This document shows, piece after piece, positions 40,409-43,793 of a stretch of DNA of 43,793 nucleotides. Position 1 is the first letter of the stretch. Every line of letters begins with the position of its first letter. The notes beneath the pieces were generated by a model. That model was not told where the DNA came from. It ran no database searches and saw only the letters and a list, made by a program, of their open reading frames with translations. A program made the translations under genes and the position numbers. Origin of the DNA: an uncultured Acidimicrobiia bacterium (lineage in GTDB: Bacteria; Actinomycetota; Acidimicrobiia; Acidimicrobiales; CAIXPF01); NCBI GenBank assembly GCA_903921205.1, contig CAIXPF010000143.1, positions 1-43,793 of the forward strand. Direction: 5' to 3'.

Positions 40409-41385
40409 AGTGCCGGGTCTGCCGCGGTCCGGCGATCATCGACGTCCGGCGCCACAACGCCAACTTCTGTGTCGAGCACTTCATCGAGCAGTGCGAACGG
40501 CAGGTCACGAAGGCAATCGACGCGTTCTCGATGATCGCCCCCGGTGAGCGCGTGCTCGTGGCGGTGTCCGGCGGCAAGGATTCCCTGGCCCTGTGGGATC
40601 TGCTGCACCGCCTCGGCCATCACGCCGAGGGCCTCTACCTCGGCCTCGGCATCGGCGAGTACTCCGACGAGTCCGGCGTCTACGCCCGTGATTTCGCCGC
40701 AGCCCGGGGACTGGTACTGCACGAGGTCGATCTTCGCCGCGACTACGGCTACGACGTGCCCCGCGCCGCGGCGGCGACCCGACGGGTGCCCTGCTCGGCG
40801 TGTGGCCTGTCCAAGCGGCACCTCTTCGACGAGGTGGCCCGGCAGGGGAACTTCGACGTCGTCGCCACCGGCCACAACCTCGACGACGAGGCCGCGGTGC
40901 TCTTCGGCAACGTGCTGCGCTGGCAGACCGAATACCTGGCCCGCCAGATGCCGGTGCTGCCCGCCGGCAACGGGTTCCCCCGCAAGGTGAAGCCACTGGT
41001 GCGGCTGTCGGAACGGGAAATGGCCGCCTACTGCATCGTGACCGGCATCGACTACCAGGTCGAGGAGTGCCCGATGGCGGCCGGGAACAGTCATCTGGGC
41101 TACAAGGAAGCGCTCAACAGCATCGAGGAGCGCTCGCCGGGCACCAAGCACGACTTCTACTTCGGATTCCTCGACCGGGCCGCCGAGGCCTTCCGTGAGG
41201 GCCTGGCGCAGGACGCAGCGGCCTTGAGCAGCTGCCGTGACTGCGGTGCCCCCACCCCGAGCGACCGGTGCGCGTTCTGCCGTCTGGTCGAACGATCCGG
41301 GGGGCGCCTGCCCGAGCACGACGGCCACGATCCCGCCACAGCAACCGGCACGCCGGTGATACTCGGCCGCCGGGAACGGCCATGA
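40405..41385 (+). CDS. ttuA: TtuA-type tRNA 2-thiolation enzyme
   Basis: A 326-residue PP-loop ATPase of the TtcA/TtuA family, which thiolates a uridine in tRNA using a sulfur carrier. The PP-loop VSGGKDS is at 54-60. The [4Fe-4S] ligands are Cys130 and Cys133 (PCSAC) and Cys222 (ECPMAAG), at the same positions described for Thermus TtuA. An N-terminal zinc site (Cys3, Cys6, Cys22, His25) and a C-terminal one (Cys277, Cys280, Cys289, Cys292) complete the TtuA/NcsA pattern. It could instead act as NcsA on U34. Gene overlaps on both sides (ATGA) tie it to the carrier and TrmI. Confidence 0.88.
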   Translation: MKCRVCRGPAIIDVRRHNANFCVEHFIEQCERQVTKAIDAFSMIAPGERVLVAVSGGKDSLALWDLLHRLGHHAEGLYLGLGIGEYSDESGVYARDFAAARGLVLHEVDLRRDYGYDVPRAAAATRRVPCSACGLSKRHLFDEVARQGNFDVVATGHNLDDEAAVLFGNVLRWQTEYLARQMPVLPAGNGFPRKVKPLVRLSEREMAAYCIVTGIDYQVEECPMAAGNSHLGYKEALNSIEERSPGTKHDFYFGFLDRAAEAFREGLAQDAAALSSCRDCGAPTPSDRCAFCRLVERSGGRLPEHDGHDPATATGTPVILGRRERP

Positions 41386-42257
41386 CCGACCCGACCGACG
41401 TGGCCGGCACGGAACGATCCGACGACGAGGACAACCAGGTGAACGAACCGGTCCAGGCCCCTGCAACCGACGACGGGGCGACACCCGTGGCCCGGCCTCT
41501 CCGGGCGGGTGAGGGTGTGCTCCTCATCGACGGCAAGCAGCGTCGCTACCTCATCACCCTCACACCGGGTCAGGAGTTCCACAGCCACACCGGTTTCATC
41601 CGCCACGACGAGCTGATCGGCCGTTCAGAGGGCGTCACCGTGCGCGCCAACCGCAGCGGCAACTTCCTGGTCCTACGACCCACCCTTGCCGACTACGTCC
41701 TCAAGATGCCGCGCGGCGCACAGGTCATCTACCCCAAGGACCTCGGGCCGCTGCTCATGCTCGCCGACATCTTTCCCGGAGCAAGGGTCCTGGAGTCCGG
41801 GGTGGGGTCGGGGGCCCTGTCGATGACCATGCTGCGGGCCGGGGCCGACATCGCCGGCTACGAGCTCCGTGCCGACTTCGCCTCGCGGGCCGTCAAGAAC
41901 GTGACCGCGGTGCTCGGTCCCGACGTGCTCGACCGGTACCGCGTCGAGGAACGTGACACCTACGAGGGCATCGACGAGGTCGATCTCGACCGCGTGGTGC
42001 TCGACCTGCCCGAACCCTGGCAGGTGACCCCTCATGCCGCCACCGCGCTGCGGCCCGGTGGGATCATCGTGGCCTACACGCCGACCATCATCCAGGCCGT
42101 GCAGTTCCGCGAGTCGCTCACCGCACACGGGTTCGCCCAGGCGGAAACGGTCGAGGTCCTCAACCGCACCTGGCACATCGAGGGCCAGTCGGTCCGGCCC
42201 GACCACCGGATGGTGGCCCACACCGGCTTCCTCACCCACGCCCGCCGGGTGGCCTGA
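41382..42257 (+). CDS. trmI: tRNA (adenine58-N1)-methyltransferase TrmI
   Basis: A 291-residue AdoMet-dependent enzyme that methylates A58 in the T-loop of tRNA. The SAM motif I is in VLESGVGSGALSMTM, preceded by a beta-barrel N-terminal domain; QVIYPKDLGPLLMLADI and VVLDLPEPW are TrmI hallmarks. The first 35 residues are acidic and poorly conserved. ATG 41382 overlaps the TtuA stop (ATGA). In Thermus, m1A58 promotes thiolation of T54 by TtuA/TtuB, so sharing one operon is meaningful. Confidence 0.93.
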   Translation: MTDPTDVAGTERSDDEDNQVNEPVQAPATDDGATPVARPLRAGEGVLLIDGKQRRYLITLTPGQEFHSHTGFIRHDELIGRSEGVTVRANRSGNFLVLRPTLADYVLKMPRGAQVIYPKDLGPLLMLADIFPGARVLESGVGSGALSMTMLRAGADIAGYELRADFASRAVKNVTAVLGPDVLDRYRVEERDTYEGIDEVDLDRVVLDLPEPWQVTPHAATALRPGGIIVAYTPTIIQAVQFRESLTAHGFAQAETVEVLNRTWHIEGQSVRPDHRMVAHTGFLTHARRVA

Positions 42258-42323
42258 CCCGCACCGGCCATCGGCGCGCACGCCGTCGCTTGATGACCTG
42301 ACCGGCAACGGGCCGGTCGGCGG

Positions 42324-42329
42324 TACCGT
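42324..42329 (+). promoter_or_regulatory. -10 box upstream of MarP-like protease
   Basis: TACCGT lies 9 bases before GTG 42339, at the long end of the local range. Confidence 0.4.
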
Positions 42330-42338
42330 GGTCGGGGC

Positions 42339-43538
42339 GTGAACGGGTTCGACCTCCTCATCGTGCTGGGCTGTGCCGTGGCGGCGATGGCCGGCTACCG
42401 GCTCGGGTTCCTCGCCAGGGCAGCGGGCTGGCTCGGTGCGATCCTGGGCCTGTTGGCCGCCACCCGTCTGGTACCTGTCGCCCTCGATCGCACCGGTGCC
42501 GCCGAATCGCCGCTGCGGGCCGTCCTCACCGCCGTGGCGTTGTTCGCAGGGGCGATGGCCGGACGCCGGGCCGGCCACCTCGTGGGACGCCGCTGCCGCC
42601 GCCGGTTCGGCAGCGGCGTCGCAGCCGGCGTCGACCGGCAGCTCGGCGCCGTGGCCGGCGTGGTCGTGGTCGGTCTGGCCGTGTGGATGGTGACGCCGAC
42701 GTCCGACAGGGCCGACGGTTGGACCACCCGTCTGACCCGTGGCTCGCTCCTGGTCCACCAGCTCGACCGTCTGACCCCCGACCCGCCCGGTCCGCTCGAC
42801 GCTGCGAGCCGGCTGCTCGGTGCCGACCAGTGGGCGGCGTTGCAGGCGTCCCTCGGCGGTGGCCTGCCCGACGCAGCGGTGCCGGAGCTCCTGACTCCGC
42901 CGGAGTCGCTCGACCGGCGCGTCCGGGCCGCCACCGTCGAGATCGAGGTCGAGGCCTGCGCACACCGGCTGCAGGTCGGCACCGGGTTCATGGCGGCGCC
43001 GGGACTGGTGCTGACCAACGCCCATGTGGTGGCCGGCAACCGTGACCGCACCGCCTCGGTCCTGGTGCGCTCCGAGGCCGGTCGCCGGTACCGCGGTCGG
43101 GTGGTGATCTTCGACCCGGTCAACGATCTCGCCGCCGTGCGGGTCGATGATCTCGATGTGGAGCCGCTGCCCCTCGCCGACCGCTCGCACCGCGGCCAGA
43201 CCGGCTGGGTCTACGGCCATCCCGACGGCGGGCCGCTGCAGGTCCGGTCGTTCCTTGCAGGCACCGAGGGCCCCGCCCGGGTTCCCGGCCTCTACGACGA
43301 TGCGCCGGTTACCCGGCTGATCCTGCCGATCCGCTCGGCGCTCGACCACGGCGACTCCGGCAGCGCACTGGTGTCCACCGACGGCCACGTCGTCGGTGTG
43401 GCCTTCGCCATCTCCCCGGACGACCCGACCCTGGCGCTCGCGGTCGGGATGGCCAGCGTGTCCGATGTCCTGGACCGGGCCGTGGCTGCCGGGATCGACG
43501 CCCCGCGCGTCGACACCGGGGACTGTCTCGCCGACTGA
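42339..43538 (+). CDS. MarP-like CvpA/trypsin-type membrane serine protease
   Basis: A 399-residue protein with an N-terminal CvpA-like membrane part (about four segments, residues 4-120) and a C-terminal trypsin-like protease facing the outside. The triad is His229 (TNAHVV), Asp263 (VNDLA) and Ser340 (GDSGS). The layout matches mycobacterial MarP, needed for acid and oxidative stress resistance; the substrate here is unknown. GTG 42339 gives the expected first membrane helix. Confidence 0.88.
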   Translation: MNGFDLLIVLGCAVAAMAGYRLGFLARAAGWLGAILGLLAATRLVPVALDRTGAAESPLRAVLTAVALFAGAMAGRRAGHLVGRRCRRRFGSGVAAGVDRQLGAVAGVVVVGLAVWMVTPTSDRADGWTTRLTRGSLLVHQLDRLTPDPPGPLDAASRLLGADQWAALQASLGGGLPDAAVPELLTPPESLDRRVRAATVEIEVEACAHRLQVGTGFMAAPGLVLTNAHVVAGNRDRTASVLVRSEAGRRYRGRVVIFDPVNDLAAVRVDDLDVEPLPLADRSHRGQTGWVYGHPDGGPLQVRSFLAGTEGPARVPGLYDDAPVTRLILPIRSALDHGDSGSALVSTDGHVVGVAFAISPDDPTLALAVGMASVSDVLDRAVAAGIDAPRVDTGDCLAD

Positions 43539-43586
43539 GCGGCTGCGGCCGTCGGGGCTGCGCCGGGACGGGGCCCACCGTTCGGG

Positions 43587-43592
43587 CAGACT
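43587..43592 (+). promoter_or_regulatory. possible -10 box of glpD
   Basis: CAGACT lies 7 bases before ATG 43600, the same hexamer as seen before the sulfur-carrier gene. GGAGG overlaps the spacer but is only 2 bases from the ATG. Confidence 0.3.
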
Positions 43593-43599
43593 GGAGGTC

Positions 43600-43793
43600 A
43601 TGGACAGTGAACGGGCAGAGCTCGGCCCTGCCGGACGGCGCCAGGCCCTGGACCGTCTGGGTGCCGAGACGTTCGACATCCTCGTCATCGGTGGCGGGGT
43701 GACCGGTGCCGGCGTCGCCCTCGACGCCGCCACCCGCGGGCTGTCGGTAGCCCTCCTGGAGCAGCGCGACCTCGCATCGGGGACCTCGAGCCG
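43600..43793 (+). CDS. glpD: glycerol-3-phosphate dehydrogenase, 5' part
   Basis: The first 64 residues of an FAD-dependent glycerol-3-phosphate dehydrogenase, cut by the right edge of the window. The FAD Rossmann motif is FDILVIGGGVTGAGVALDAA, followed by GLSVALLEQRDLASGTSS, the typical GlpD N terminus. It oxidises sn-glycerol 3-phosphate to dihydroxyacetone phosphate at the membrane and may use the product of the glycerophosphodiesterase at 16299-17102. Confidence 0.85.
   Translation, partial: MDSERAELGPAGRRQALDRLGAETFDILVIGGGVTGAGVALDAATRGLSVALLEQRDLASGTSS

Overview
This is a GC-rich, gene-dense stretch of bacterial chromosome with about 47 protein-coding genes on both strands. I see no rRNA, tRNA, CRISPR array, insertion sequence or prophage. 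The gene content points to an actinobacterium, most likely of the Acidimicrobiia type. The evidence is a fused FO synthase (FbiC) for coenzyme F420, a DUF3151 protein, a holin-X-type membrane protein, a MarP-like CvpA/trypsin protease, many GTG starts, and TANNNT boxes placed 6-9 nt before start codons (leaderless transcription). The lineage is inferred from these families; there is no rRNA to confirm it.

Layout. 1-119: seven exact copies of a 17-bp repeat at the left edge. 276-4508 (+): flavin/F420-type monooxygenase, PaaI thioesterase, MFS exporter and class III CoA-transferase. 4539-8577: PH-domain membrane protein, SDR, SRAP abasic-site protein, HIT hydrolase, beta-carbonic anhydrase and two small unknown proteins. 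8585-12035 (-): acyl-CoA synthetase, NAD-dependent epimerase-like protein and a TetR regulator with a candidate operator. 12330-19996: DUF5522, a secreted lytic transglycosylase, a crotonase with dienoyl-CoA-isomerase-like acidic residues, an FAD-linked 2-hydroxyacid dehydrogenase, a glycerophosphodiesterase, a SirB1-type protein, an acyl-CoA dehydrogenase and a repeat-bearing lipoprotein. 20251-24386 (+): pyruvate kinase, DUF3151, MobA, rhodanese and RNase D. 24583-28593 (+): Asp-rich peptide, glcD, glcE, glcF and a small coiled-coil protein with overlapping ends. 28618-36700 (-): CPBP protease, fbiC, and an unknown-FIST-transketolase-transaldolase cluster. 36889-43793 (+): PBP4-type carboxypeptidase, Lon-substrate-binding-domain protein, three small membrane or basic proteins, a TtuB-like carrier + TtuA + TrmI operon, the MarP-like protease and the 5' end of glpD.

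How it fits together. Most genes are housekeeping or central and lipid metabolism: acyl-CoA activation and breakdown, glycolate/lactate oxidation, the pentose phosphate pathway, pyruvate kinase, F420, cell-wall turnover and tRNA modification. The most interesting parts are: (i) the overlapping sulfur carrier-TtuA-TrmI operon, which would place T54 thiolation and A58 methylation of the tRNA T-loop under one transcript, with a carrier whose Gly-Gly is masked by two extra alanines; (ii) a FIST-domain gene joined to transketolase by an ATGA overlap; (iii) the 17-bp double-palindrome repeat; (iv) the leaderless promoter architecture, which resolves several start codons, including the SRAP protein whose Cys2 must follow the initiator.
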